A stretch of DNA of 64,000 nt. Source: Cristatella mucedo (taxonomy: Eukaryota; Bryozoa; Phylactolaemata; Cristatellidae). A program made the position numbers and the translations under genes. The stretch covers positions 5,291,001-5,355,000 of the forward strand of contig WPIO01000016.1 of NCBI GenBank assembly GCA_009760855.2, read 5' to 3'. Position 1 is the stretch's first letter. Every line of letters starts with the position of its first letter. Positions 35,370 through 47,250 of this stretch are shown here, piece by piece. The notes under the pieces were generated by a model that saw only the letters and a list, made by a program, of their open reading frames with translations, was not told the DNA's origin and searched no databases.

Positions 35370-38300
35370 CTGCAAAAGACGGGAAGGAGGCGATGAACAG
35401 AAGAAGACACAAACCGGCGTGAGCGCCGCCGCCGCCGCGCTGGGTGGGAGGAGGCTACACCCTCCTACACCCCACCCCGCATGCCAGCTTCGAGCGGAGC
35501 GCGAGAACAGGAGAGAACAGGAGCTGAGGCGGCAGGCTGGGAGAGAGAGAGAGAGAGAGAGAGAGGCGCTCGTTCGACAAGACGCCCACCTCGCTCTGGT
35601 CGTTCAGCAGCTGTGTCACGATGTTGCTACCAAGGCCGAAGCTGGCCTCGGAGAACTCGAGCGGATAGTTATCTGTCGGCGCCTTGCCCTTGGCGTACAC
35701 CCTGGCCGTCTTGTTCTCCTTGGCCGTGCCCAGGCTGAAGTCTTTGGGGAATGTGAACAGCGGCAGGTTCTTGTTGTCAACCTAGGCGAACCGTAGCACC
35801 CGTCTTGGTCCATCAATTGCGTAATTGCGCCTCGCGAATCGCCAACCGAGCAGCCGCCGCCGCCAAGCGCAGACGCTCGCAGGCGAGCCGCGCTGGCGCA
35901 CCGTTCAGGCAGCGGAAGCGGGCGCCCAAGCGAGCGTGCACCGACAGCTGAGGCAAGGCGGAAGCGCTGAGGCAAGGCGGAAGCGCTGAGGCAAGGCGGA
36001 AGCGCCGCGTCGTGCGAGCGAGCACGAAGGCACGCGCTCGTGCGCGACCTTGCTCACCTTGCGGCTGATCTGCCAGTTCTCGATGAGCTCCGTCTTGCGG
36101 CCCGTGTTCTCGATCTCGACCCAGGCACCGGCCGGGTCGCACTGCGCAATGGCGACCGGACCCTTGGCGCTGCGCGTGAACGACGTCTTCTGGCTCATCT
36201 CGCCTCGGAGAATGGCTGCACCGACTGCGCAACAGGACGGAGAGATAGTGCCGCGCGGCGGTTAGGCGGCGCGCCTTCCTGCACCAGCTGCCAGCAAGCG
36301 CAAACGCCTTGTCGAGCCGAGCGGCCAGCAGGTAGCGAGGAGCAGAGAGACCCGCCCCTGTCGAACTGGGACGCGGCAGGAGCGCGGCAAGGCATAGCAC
36401 GGATGGGGGACCGGGCGTCTGCCTTTAAAGCTCTCGCCCGTCGGCGGCAGCCTGCACGAGCGTGCGCGCATGCGACGACGAGACATAGATAGCAGCACGC
36501 GGCATGCGGGTGAATGGGTGAGCGCAGCCCGGCCGACCGGAGCTGCAGCAGCAGCCAAGACGCAGCAGCTCCGGTCCGGTCGGCGCGCGATTGCAGGCGG
36601 CGCGCACTCCACCTTCCGATGCCGTGGGTGGCGTCTGCTGCTGCTGCTGCGAAGGAGCTGCCGCTTTCTGCTGCACCGGCTCCTGTGCTCCCGAAGAGGA
36701 GGACTGCCTCAGCATGCTGCCCAGTCCCCTCGCCGACGAGGCTTCGGGCAAAGCGTCGGCTAGCAGCAACCTACCGCAGCCAGCGCGCGCACCAACGAGG
36801 GCCGGTCAAGGGGCCGTTCAGTGGTGACAACGACGGCATTCGAGGTCACGCATGCCTGCCTGCATGCATGCATGCAGAGGTCGCGCGCCACCAGAGCCGT
36901 CGCTCGAAATGATGCCGCGACATGCTTCTACGGCGACATGCTTCTACGACGACATGCTGTAACGCGAGGCCATGCATCGAGGCAAACGTCGGGGGGGGAT
37001 GTTGTAAGTGGGCCATTAAACGCGGGCATGTTAAACGACGCTAATGGAACCTGGCTAACAAGTCCGGCAACTACATTCGAACCACTACGGGAAACGCTAC
37101 ACCGCACCAACAGGTCGGGGTACCAGGCCGGCCATGCAGCGGAAGGAAGCAGACGCGCTGCCAGTAACCGATTCGCCACCGTAACCAGCCTCTGCCATTC
37201 GCGTCTCGAATCCTGTTGAAGGTCAGCCATCATGCAGGAGGAATACCCGAGCGCAGGAGCGGCTCACGACCATTCCAGGGCGATCGATGGTCGGGGGGGC
37301 GGGGCGAGGGGGCGAAGATGGTCGACCCAACGGCCCAGCTGAAGCCACTCACTGTCTCCGGCAGCACCACCGCTGCCACTACCACTGCCTCCTCCAAATC
37401 CGCTGCCACTGCCTCCTCCAAATCCACTGCCTCCTCCAAATCCGCTGCCTCCTCCAAATCCACTTCCTCCTCCACTGCCTCCTCCGAATCCACTGCCTCC
37501 TCCACTGCCTCCTCCAAATCCGCTGCCACTTCCTCCTCCGCTGCCACCTCCGCTGCCTCCATCAAAGCCGCTGCCTCCTCCATAGCCTTCGGCAGAGCCT
37601 CCGGCTGAACCGCCGGCTGAACCGCCGGCAGAGTAGCCACCGGCAGAGTAGCCGCCGGCAGAGTAGCCACCGGCCAGTCCGAAGCCGCCGCCGGCTCGTC
37701 TTCCGGGGGCACTGCTCAGGCCACCGGCGAAATCGGCCGAGATCTGCTGCGCTAAGTCCAGCCTGCCAAATCACGCGGGACACGTCAGCTGACGCCGAAG
37801 CATAGATTCGACCGATGCGGCGGGAGGGCACCAAGTTCAAACCCCAAGAGAGGCGAAAAGTTCCTCCAAAAAAAACCGCAGGCTGCCGCGGCCGACGGAA
37901 TTCGGCGACGAATCGATGAGGAGCGACTGGGACAACACCGTGCAGCGAACGAGATCAGGGCCGTAGCATCGCTAGGGTTGGCAGCCACTACCCCAGCACT
38001 GGTGGCAGCGAGACGCACAGGTGGTGGCTAGTATGTAAGGAAATTCGTCAAGAAAGGCAAAGGAAAGAGAGAGTGATTACACTTCGGCCGCCGGCTAACG
38101 ACAAAGTCGGGATGCTATCGAAAGTAAATGACGGATGCTGCCGACAGAAAAAGTCGGATGCTGCCGACAGGAGAAAAAATCGAGTGCTGCCGACAGAAAA
38201 AACGACAGAAATATTCGGAAAGACGAAAATAGTGGAACGCTATCGACAGACAGTGAAAAAAAGTCCGTCTGCGGTTTCCCATGACCGCGCCTGCAAACCT

Positions 38301-41300
38301 ACATATATAAACACGGCCTTCCACAGCTGGGATACATATAATTGTCTTCAACTGTGACCGCTAGGCAAGCCGCAGCCCTGCCCACCCCCTCCAGCAGCAG
38401 CAGCAGCCTCGCTCTGCTCTCGGCAGCTCACCTCGTCTCCTCGCCCTCGAGCAGCTTCCGGTAGGCGGCGATCTCGAGCTCGAGCGACAGCTTCATGTCC
38501 ATGATGGCCTCGACCTCGCGCAGCAGCTTCTCGCACTCGGCCGTCAGGCGCGCGATGTCCGCCTCGTAGCGGTTGCGCTGGTCGTCCCAGTTGCGAAGGT
38601 CGTCCTCGTGCTGGCGCAGCAGCTCGTTGTACTGCTTCTCCAGCAGGTTGTTGCGCAGCTCGATGTCGCCGAGCTGGTTGCGCAGGTCGGTGATGTTGGT
38701 CTGCAGCCGGCGGTTGTCCTCCGTGAGCCGGTCCACGCGGCTGTTGTCCTTCGCCTGGCTCGTGCGCACTTCCTGAACCTGGTGGCGACAAAGGACGGCC
38801 GTGAGAGTCAACGCAGCCTCGCGCCGCCGGAGCGAGGACGGGGTGGGTGGGGGGAGGGGGCTGACTCGCGAGGGCGAGACCGACGCAAGAGGCACGAAAG
38901 TCTTCGCTGCTTAACTCGCCCTCATTCCGAAGCCACCGCCGCCGCTGCTGCTGCGAGAAGGAAAATTTTGCGGGCGGAAAGAGAAAACGAGACGGCGATC
39001 AAGAGGAAAGCCTCGATGGAGGCAGCGAGGCGTCGGCGGGGCCACGGGCCGCGGCAGCAGGCGGGGCCACAGGCCGCCGCACGCGAGCGAGAGGCCTCCA
39101 CCTTCATCTGGTAGTAGCTCTCCTGCTGCGCGGTGTGCTGCTCGACGCGGCGGTCGAACTCCTGCTGCAGGTCGCGGATGGCGTTGCTCATCTCGCTCTC
39201 CCAGAACTTGCGGTTGTGCGCATAGTTGTCCTGGTTGGCGAGCGCTTGCAGCTCCTTCAGCTCCTGGTCGTGCAGCTGCTTGAGGAACTCGATCTCCTCG
39301 ATTAGCGACTGCGCCCGGTTGTCCAGCTCGATGCTGTTTAGCCGCTCGGCGTCGCGCTCCTGAGCGGGAAAGCGAGGGCGTCACGTGTGCGCGAGGGCGT
39401 CACGTGTGCGAGAGCAAGCGCGGCAGCCAGCCAGCTGCAGGCTGTCTGAAAGGTGCTGCAGCCAGCTGCTGCTGGATATTGGCAGCCACCATCTCCTTGT
39501 GCTAATGAGCCTCCTTTGCTCCCACCCCACAACCCCCATTCGGTCCAGGTTGAAACCCTGGCAGGGTCCACGGCGGTGGAATCTTTAAACAATGACAGCC
39601 ACATTGTTGGGCCACTTCAGTTACCTCCTCCTCCTCCTTCTCTCACCTTACAGCTGCAGCCTGACCGCAGCAGCACCCGAGCTGACTGCATGCAGTACTC
39701 GTGACACCGACAAGCCCCGTGTCAAATGAGGGTCAGCCTACCACCTGTCGGCCGGGGGCCCTGACTGCTCAGCCACGACCATGACCCGCCCCCTTCTTCC
39801 CACCGCTGAACTTCAAGCTGAACTGTATAATTAGTGCAAGGCCCGGGCAGCCTAGCATGCACTTCTCTATTCCCGAGCAGGCCGGCCATTGTTGAGTGAC
39901 GGTTGACCGCCGAGCGACCCAGATAAAGGGGCAGCTCATAAATCAGCTCAGCGGCGGCCCCTTCCCATTGGTCGACCGGCGCAGCACAGCAGGGCTGCTG
40001 ATGACTCGCCCGGCACGGCGGCCGCCTCCGTTGCCCTCGAGCGGATTACCTGGATGGTCTTGAAGAGCTCGTCCTGCAGGCGCGCCTTCTCCTTGCTCTC
40101 ACGCTCCAGATCGCTCTCCAGGCCGCCGACACGTCGCCGCAGCATGTTCAGCTCGGCCTCGTATTCGCTCAGCTGCTGGTTCTGCAGGTTGATCGTGTCC
40201 CTGTCCTGCAGGCGTGCCTTGTCTGCCTCTTCCAGCCTGTCGTCGGAAGAGAGGAGGCATGGAAACCACCCGCGGGGTGAAGAACTCGAGCGCGGCGAAG
40301 CACACGGAGAGGCAGCTGAAGCGGCGGGTGGGCGGGGCGGGGCAGCAACGAGCTGCACGGGCTGGTGCCCCAACAGCCAGCGCCCTCTGCAGTCGTTCGC
40401 TCCACCGGCCGCTCGCTGTAGCACCGGACAGGTCGCCGGGGCTCCTGGCTGCCGAGCGGCTTTTCCATAAATAGCGACCTTCGCCAAGCCGGCCCATTGT
40501 CACGAATGACCGGTCCTCGACAACTGAGCTAATGGCGGCTGCCGCCGAACGCCCCGCCCCCACAACCGGGAGCCGGCTTTGGCCGCCGGCCGGCCGGCCG
40601 GCTATGGAAGCGTGCGATAATGCGTCGCTGACGCGCCGCCCTCGGGCAGCAGCAGCAGCAGCAGCTGAAATGACGCGACGGCCGGCGACAGCTACCCGCG
40701 GCCGGCGCGGCGCTGAGAAGCGTTCGCAGCCTCGCGAATTCTCGTCCGGCAGCTCTCGGACGGACGGCTGCTGCGCGGCGGCGACCGGACGCAGCGCCCG
40801 CGCGCGCATAGCGAGTTTAACCGGCGGCGCGTCGAGCGCGAGCGAGCGGCGGCGGTTGGACGGCGACTGCGACGTCGCCTGCATTAGGCGGCCGCGGCTG
40901 CAGGCGGCGGTCCGCCGGCGAAGGGAGGTGCTGCTGCTGCAAGGAGGCCGTGCGGGCGGTTCGGGTCGCCGCGCCGCGCGACTCACTTGCGCTTCAGATC
41001 GGCGAGCTGGTCCTCGAGGCCCTGGACTTTCATCTCCACCTTGGCTTTGTCGTTCTCGGCTCCGTTGTAGAGGTCGCGCACCTCTTTCAGCTCCGTCTCG
41101 TACATCTGCTTCACGGCCGCCGTCTCCTTGCCCCACTTGGCCTGCAGCTCCTTGAGCTTCTGCTCGACGGCCTTGAGCTGCGCCTCGAGGAAGCGGTTCT
41201 TCTCGATGTAGTTGGCGAAGCGCGAGTTGAGGTCCTGCATGTCCTTCTTCTCCTTCTCGCGCGCCACGGTGATGGTCTTGACTCCAGCCTCGGCCAGGGC

Positions 41301-41573
41301 GTCGATGTTGCCGTAGCCGCCCGACGCCTTGCTGCCATAGCTGATGGACACCGTGCGCGTGGTGGCGCCGCCGATCGAGCTGCCGCCGCCGTAGCCGCCG
41401 CCGAGGCCGCCGCCGACGCCGCCGCCGCCCGAACCGCCAGCGCGGTAGACGCCGCTCTGTCGCTGCCTGGTGATCGGCGTGTAGGATATGCCGCCGCTGC
41501 CGCCGGCGCCCTCGCCGGCTCCGCTCGACGAGCTCACGAAGCGAGACGTGCTGCTGATGCTGCGACTAGTCAT
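35331..41573 (-). CDS. Cytoplasmic intermediate filament protein, long-rod protostome type (8 exons, complete)
   Basis: Structural protein forming coiled-coil dimers that assemble into 10-nm cytoplasmic filaments. Join on the minus strand: 41573-40987, 40236-40050, 39359-39102, 38778-38432, 37762-37353, 36215-36058, 35781-35590, 35369-35331. The total is 2178 nt, 725 codons plus TAG, with every junction in matching phase. Residues 1-104 are a Ser/Gly-rich head. The rod runs from about 105 to 458, opens with LNSRFANYIEKNRFLEAQL and closes with YRKLLEGEE, the two hallmark ends of the family. Its length of about 350 includes the lamin-like coil 1B extension (around IN..EYEAELNMLRRRV), as in protostome filaments and lamins but not vertebrate cytoplasmic ones. 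Residues 461-596 are a Gly/Ser/Phe linker. About 605-713 is a lamin-tail domain (GPVAIAQCDPAGAWVEIENT). There is no CaaX box or obvious nuclear signal, so it is cytoplasmic rather than a lamin. A TATA and a CArG box lie upstream. Identification of the family is very secure; tissue is unknown. Confidence 0.96.
35590..35781 (-). CDS. IF exon 7: lamin-tail domain, second half
   Basis: The acceptor is TTCGCCTAG and the donor AGCGAG|GTGGGC; 64 codons in phase 0. VDNKNLPLFTFPKDFSLG matches the lamin-tail strand where FxFP is conserved. SFGLGSNIVTQLLNDQSE corresponds to the final strand (WGxGDxxxTxLLNxxGE in lamins). Confidence 0.95.
35949..36006. repeat. 19-bp tandem repeat in IF intron 6
   Basis: Three copies of CTGAGGCAAGGCGGAAGCG in a row, the third nearly complete. 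Intronic; unlikely to be coding. Confidence 0.85.
36058..36215 (-). CDS. IF exon 6: lamin-tail domain, first half
   Basis: The acceptor is AGTCGGTGCAG and the donor CGCAAG|GTGAGC; phase 1 in, phase 0 out. Encodes ILRGEMSQKTSFTRSAKG, then PVAIAQCDPAGAWVEIENTG and ENWQISRK, the first beta strands of the Ig-like lamin-tail fold (CDPxGxWVxIENT core). Confidence 0.95.
37353..37762 (-). CDS. IF exon 5: glycine-rich linker
   Basis: The acceptor is GATTTGGCAG; the first G completes Arg460, then LDLAQQISADFAGGLSSAP. It is followed by repeats of GGYSA and of GGGSGFGGGSG, resembling the tail loops of keratins. The repeat array lies on 3-bp-periodic DNA and is likely to vary in length between alleles. 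The donor is GACA|GTGAGT, phase 1. Confidence 0.93.
38108..38215. repeat. Short hairpin-forming repeats in IF intron 4
   Basis: Three to four imperfect copies of a unit containing GTCGGATGCTGCCGACAG, each able to fold (GTCGG/CCGAC stem, six-base loop), separated by A-rich spacers. No family recognised. Confidence 0.6.
38432..38778 (-). CDS. IF exon 4: coil 2 and rod end
   Basis: The acceptor is GTCGCCACCAG, giving VQEVRT; an AG six bases on would drop VQ. It encodes the rest of coil 2 with MDMKLSLELEIAAYRKLLEG, the near-invariant rod-end helix termination motif where disease mutations cluster in human filaments. The donor is ACGAG|GTGAGC, phase 2. Confidence 0.95.
39102..39359 (-). CDS. IF exon 3: coil 1B to coil 2
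   Basis: The acceptor is CCCGCTCAG and the donor ATGAAG|GTGGAG. It is 86 codons in phase 0. Contains ERDAERLNSIELDNRAQSL, linker 12 and the start of coil 2 (FWESEMSNAIRDLQQEFDRR), ending QQESYYQMK. The length and phase fit the conserved filament exon pattern. Confidence 0.95.
39375..39412. repeat. 19-bp tandem doublet in IF intron 2
   Basis: GAGGGCGTCACGTGTGCGC is repeated once with one change, about 15 bp upstream (in transcript sense) of the exon 3 acceptor. Confidence 0.8.
40050..40236 (-). CDS. IF exon 2: coil 1B extension
   Basis: The acceptor is TCCGACGACAG and the donor CAG|GTAATC. The 187 nt run from LEEADKARLQ to DELFKTIQ. The EYEAELNMLRRRVGGLESDL stretch is the extra six-heptad part of coil 1B that separates lamins and protostome filaments from vertebrate cytoplasmic ones. 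It leaves in phase 0. Confidence 0.95.
40987..41573 (-). CDS. IF exon 1: head and start of rod
   Basis: ATG at 41573-41571 is the first in-frame start downstream of the TATA box and begins MTSRSISSTSRFVSSSS, a typical Ser/Arg filament head with phosphorylatable sites. A GGGVGGGLGGGYGGGSS run follows. Coil 1A and the start of coil 1B follow, ending ..EDQLADLKR plus two bases. The donor is AA|GTGAGT (phase 2). Confidence 0.95.
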
Positions 41574-41672
41574 CTCTCGAGATTTCCTTTCCTTGGACAG
41601 TACGAACTTCTCAACTCAGCTTTGAGCTCAGACGCCGGCCGGCTTCGGTGAGCCGCACTAGCCGGCTGCTAC

Positions 41673-41680
41673 ATTATATA
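41673..41680 (-). promoter_or_regulatory. TATA box of the IF gene
   Basis: Minus-strand TATATAAT within GGCCTATATAATGTAG, 100 bp upstream of the ATG. A start site about 30 bp downstream would leave a 5'UTR of about 70 nt. It lies in otherwise GC-rich sequence, so it stands out. Confidence 0.75.
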
Positions 41681-41709
41681 GGCCCCCGTTGGGGGGCGTG
41701 ACTGCACTT

Positions 41710-41719
41710 CCATATATGG
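41710..41719 (-). promoter_or_regulatory. CArG box (SRF site) in the IF promoter
   Basis: CCATATATGG, a perfect and palindromic CC(A/T)6GG, sits 30 bp upstream of the TATA box. SRF sites at this position drive cytoskeletal and muscle genes in animals. Binding here is inference from the motif and its spacing. Confidence 0.6.
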
Positions 41720-43500
41720 TTGGCGTATCACGGCGGATGCGTCACGTGATCACTGCCGAGGGCTGGCCATCCGGCGTCGCCGCCATCGCTTCTCTCGCCG
41801 GTAATTAATGAGATGACCCGGCGGAGACGCCGGTCGTTCGTTCGGTTCCGCTCATGCGTGACTCGTCATCGGAATTCGCCGGTAGATTTCTACGGCTTGA
41901 GATTTAGGGCGGACGCGTTTGTGCAGTGCCGTCAGCCTCGTTACGCGTACGGTCCAGCGGGGGGGGGGGGCTTGCGAAGTGCGAGGTCGACATTCTGCCG
42001 CCGGTCGGGCTGCGGCCGTTCGCTATTGGCGCGTTGCTCCGGACGAATGCCGTCAGCATGGTTCGTCCGCACCACCCCCGAGGGAGTCGCCGGCCGCTCG
42101 CGCTGGCGGGCGGCGACGCGATGAACCAATCCCTGGGGCGGGCGGACGGGCGGGCGGCTTGCTCGCATGCGAAGTGCATGTGAGCAAGCGAATCGGGCGC
42201 ACACTCACACTCACACGCACGCTCGGGAGATGCCACGCCGTGTGCGCTTTCCCGTCGCCTCGAGCAGGAGGAGCGGCCCGTTGCTGAGCGGCCCGTTGCT
42301 GAGCGGCCGGCACCGCTCTAGTCGCCGGACTCTTGCTCTCTATAGTGGAAACGCGCTACGCGAGAGCGGGCCCGCTTTGCTGCCGCTGCAGCCGGGCGAC
42401 GGCCGCGATAGCCGCTGCGCGCGAGCGCGGCCGGGGACGGGAGCAATTAGTTTATCTGTCTTCCTGCACAGAGCGCGGTGCGACGAGAGAGCGGTGCGCT
42501 CGCGGCGGCGCCGACCCTGCCTCCCAGGGCTGAGCAGCGGCTGCCGGCGCCGCCACCGAGTCTCGGCGGCGGCCCCGGAGGCGGCTGCTGTTCGTCGTGA
42601 GCGCTCGCGCCAGCGATGCTCGAGAGATCCGCGCCGAGCGAGCGAGCGAGCTAACGATTGGCTCGTTCGGTGCCCTCGCAGCCTAGCATCGTCCGAGCGA
42701 AGCAGTCGCGTCCGAGCGAGTTGCGTCGCGCGCGCGCGCGCGCGGTTTCGACGTCGGCGCTCGACGGACGAACTCCTGGTGGCGGCACGGATAAAGCGGG
42801 GCCCGTCGAGCGGGCCAGCGACCGGCCAACTATCGTAAAGCTAAATGCGGTCGTTCAGCCAATCTAGAGCGCTCGGCCCTTTCAAGATGCGCAGTGAGCC
42901 GCACCGCGGTGCCGGTTGCGACCGCGTTCAACTAAAGCCTGTGCACTCAACGTTCGCTCAAAGGGCCGCCACACCCCCGCCCGCCAGGCACGCCGGTCTC
43001 GGTCACTTTGACGCGAACGAGTGCTCGCGCGTCATCGTCGCCGCCGCTGCCGCCGCCGCCGCCGCTGCCGTCTCCCTTCCTCACTTTACGCGGCAACCGG
43101 AACTGTCAGCGGCTATTTCCTCAAAGCGACGGTGCGGCCGAGCGCCGCCGCCAAGAGAGCGCGGCCGTCGAAGCTTCTCGCAGCAGCTGCGGCGGCGGGC
43201 TCAGCATCCGGGCTCGCCGCTGTCGCGACGCTTCCATTTTGACTCGTGAAGCTTGACTCACTTATCCGCACGATCGCTCCGGGCCCGGCGGCCTGGACGC
43301 GGCGGCGGCGTCGTCGCGGTCGACGCCCGCTTTCCTCCCCTTCCCTCCCGGGCCCCCACCCCAGCGAGCAACGCGCGCTCGCGAGCTCTGGTGCAGGCGG
43401 CCGGAAGCTAGTTTTCGCTGTTTTTCGCCACCGCAATCGCTGAGCAGCTTTCGTTCGATGCGCGAGGCGAGCGAGAAGTGGCAGCGGAAGGGCTGCGAGC
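41720..43500. other. GC- and CpG-rich 5' flank of the IF gene
   Basis: Dense CpG, an alternating GC run near 42727-42744 and a duplicated GAGCGGCCCGTTGCT unit at 42278-42304. Long Arg/Ala-rich ORFs here are compositional, with no domain or splice pattern. Best read as a promoter-proximal CpG-rich domain. Confidence 0.5.
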
Positions 43501-43516
43501 CTCTTTAAATTGTTTA

Positions 43517-43912
43517 CATACCTCGTACAAACCTTAAATCCTTTGGGCGACCGTGTATTTTGTTCGTATGCCCAAAAAGCCTAGAACTCGGGCCCGACTT
43601 ACGTCACGACATCCCCTGACTTGACTACATTTAAAGAAATTAAAAACGCACCCATTTATGACAGCATTTAGTGGGTCCCTGTGATTCGTCCTTGATGTGC
43701 TTATGCGTGCTGACACTGTGCATGCTGCCACTAACCACATTTGCATGCTGACCCAGTGCATGTAACCCCTAACCATGTTATTCATTTTGTTTGTTTTTCA
43801 AGCATGATTTTACTTACCATTCAATTGCATTTCACTTTGCAGCAAATGTAAAGCGCCTAGAAAGAGATAAAGTTCTCTGAGGGCGCTTTATCAAGTGCAT
43901 TATTATTATTAG
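43517..43912 (+). mobile_element. LINE 3' end copy
   Basis: Starts in the SFGDRAF region (AAATCCTTTGGGCGACCG) and runs through the 3' UTR to CCTAGAAAGAGATAAAG, GGGCGCTTTATCAAGTGC and a TTATTATT tail. Closely similar to 9800-10185. Sits in the CpG-rich flank of the IF gene. Confidence 0.88.
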
Positions 43913-45842
<1,930 letters not shown>

Positions 45843-46024
45843 GTGCCGGATTCTCTACCGGAACCGTAGAGTCATCCTTCGATCCGGTCGCACTCGAGGT
45901 TAAATGCAAGAGCCAGCCGCTCCACCTCGGAGCCCGTGCTTCGTCGGCGCCGATCGCCTTTTAGATGCTCCGCGTGTGCCGCAATCGCCTAATTTAGTGA
46001 CGCGAATCAGTTGGCGCATTTTCT

Positions 46025-46110
46025 TTCCAGCCTATGCGAAGGTCCTAGGAAGAGATTTATAGCGCTCCGAGCCAGTACGGGTGTTTCGTTACTGTTATTC
46101 TTATTATTTT
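46025..46110 (+). mobile_element. LINE 3' tail fragment
   Basis: GTCCTAGGAAGAGATTTATA then a TTATTCTTATTATTTTTA tail. Confidence 0.55.
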
Positions 46111-46549
46111 TATTTTAAATGCTCAATCAGGGAGATTAATCAAGCACCGCAAAGAGCTCCGCCTCGCACTGCGGGCGCCTTGTGCATTCTCAGTATTCGG
46201 ACTTCCGCTTCCGCCGATCGATGGCGCCGACTAGTGGAAGCACGAGGATAGTCTAAATTCGCAATCGATTGCACCGCTTGGGTTGTTTGGATCGATAGTT
46301 CGAATGCTGCCAATCAGTCGGGAGAGAATGAGTGAAGACCTTAAATATATATCGATCTCAAGAAAATTCCTCGAGCACCAACTGAAAGTGACAGTGCGAC
46401 TAACGTCAGGTGAACGAGGTGAGGTTTCCTTGCATCAAGCCAGCCAGTCGTGAATAATTGCCGTGGAGAAGCATCAGTGCTGGCCTTTGGCGAAATGGGC
46501 GACCGATGGTCCCTGGATCCTTCTGTTGGATCGACCCGAAGGGATTCGT

Positions 46550-47250
46550 GACTACAACAACAAAAATGCAAGTGTATAACGACATCAGAGAACTTAGTCT
46601 CTTTCTAGGCACTTTACATAAGCTGCAAAGGAAGTACAGTCATATGGTTAGTAATAGTCAACAAGGATAACATGGTTTAGGGTTAGCTGTGACACCAATA
46701 GGGTCAGCATGCAAAGACGGCTAGTAACTGCATGCACAGTGTCAACACGAATAAGCACACAAAGGACGAACCACATGGACCCACCAAATGCTGCGACAGA
46801 TAGGTGCGTTTTTAGCTTTTTCTAAAATTTCGTCAAGTCATGGGGATATCCGTGACGTCAGTCGGGAGTGAGCTCCAGGCTGTGGGAGCAGACGAACTAA
46901 ATGCAAAGATTCTCCAAGGATTTCGAGGCTTTCGAGTGTATGAAGTGCAGCTCAACGATTCGATTCAGAAAGGGGAGTGGCACGATGCTTGGCCTTGGTG
47001 ATGAGGGAGTCCATCTGATAGGTAGGCTGGAGCCGAAGAATGAAGGGACCTGAACAAAATTTTACAGAACCTTGAAGTCGATCCGTCGATCGCTACTTGA
47101 TTGGGAGCCAGTGCACAGTGCAGCAAGCACGTTGGCGAGTAGTAGCAATTGCGGTGCTCACGACAGACAAGCCTGGCTGCTGTGGGACTAGAGCTGTGGG
47201 CCGGCTGAGGCGGACTTACAGCCTTCCTACGATTGGCTGTCGCAGGCAAA
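46550..47250 (-). pseudogene. Decayed antisense LINE RT/3' end
   Basis: Reverse complement carries the 3' UTR, the AWSSL equivalent (GGGAGTGAGCTCCAGGCTG, reversed), AKHRAT-like text and ARLVCREH (AAGCCTGGCTGC region near 47175). Frames are broken. Confidence 0.8.

Noticed and set aside
35813-36400. 195-codon minus-strand ORF
   Set aside because: Runs through a 19-bp tandem repeat and intron 6 sequence in a frame different from the lamin-tail exon.
37230-37712. Acidic Ala/Glu-rich ORF
   Set aside because: Out-of-frame reading of the filament Gly-rich exon; phases of both neighbours require the Gly frame.
40099-41136. 345-codon minus-strand ORF
   Set aside because: Wrong frame of the filament exons 1-2 plus GC-rich intron; the true frames are fixed by coiled-coil motifs.
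42167-42838. 223-codon Arg/Ala-rich ORF
   Set aside because: Codon-independent GC-rich composition, other frames equally open, no domain.
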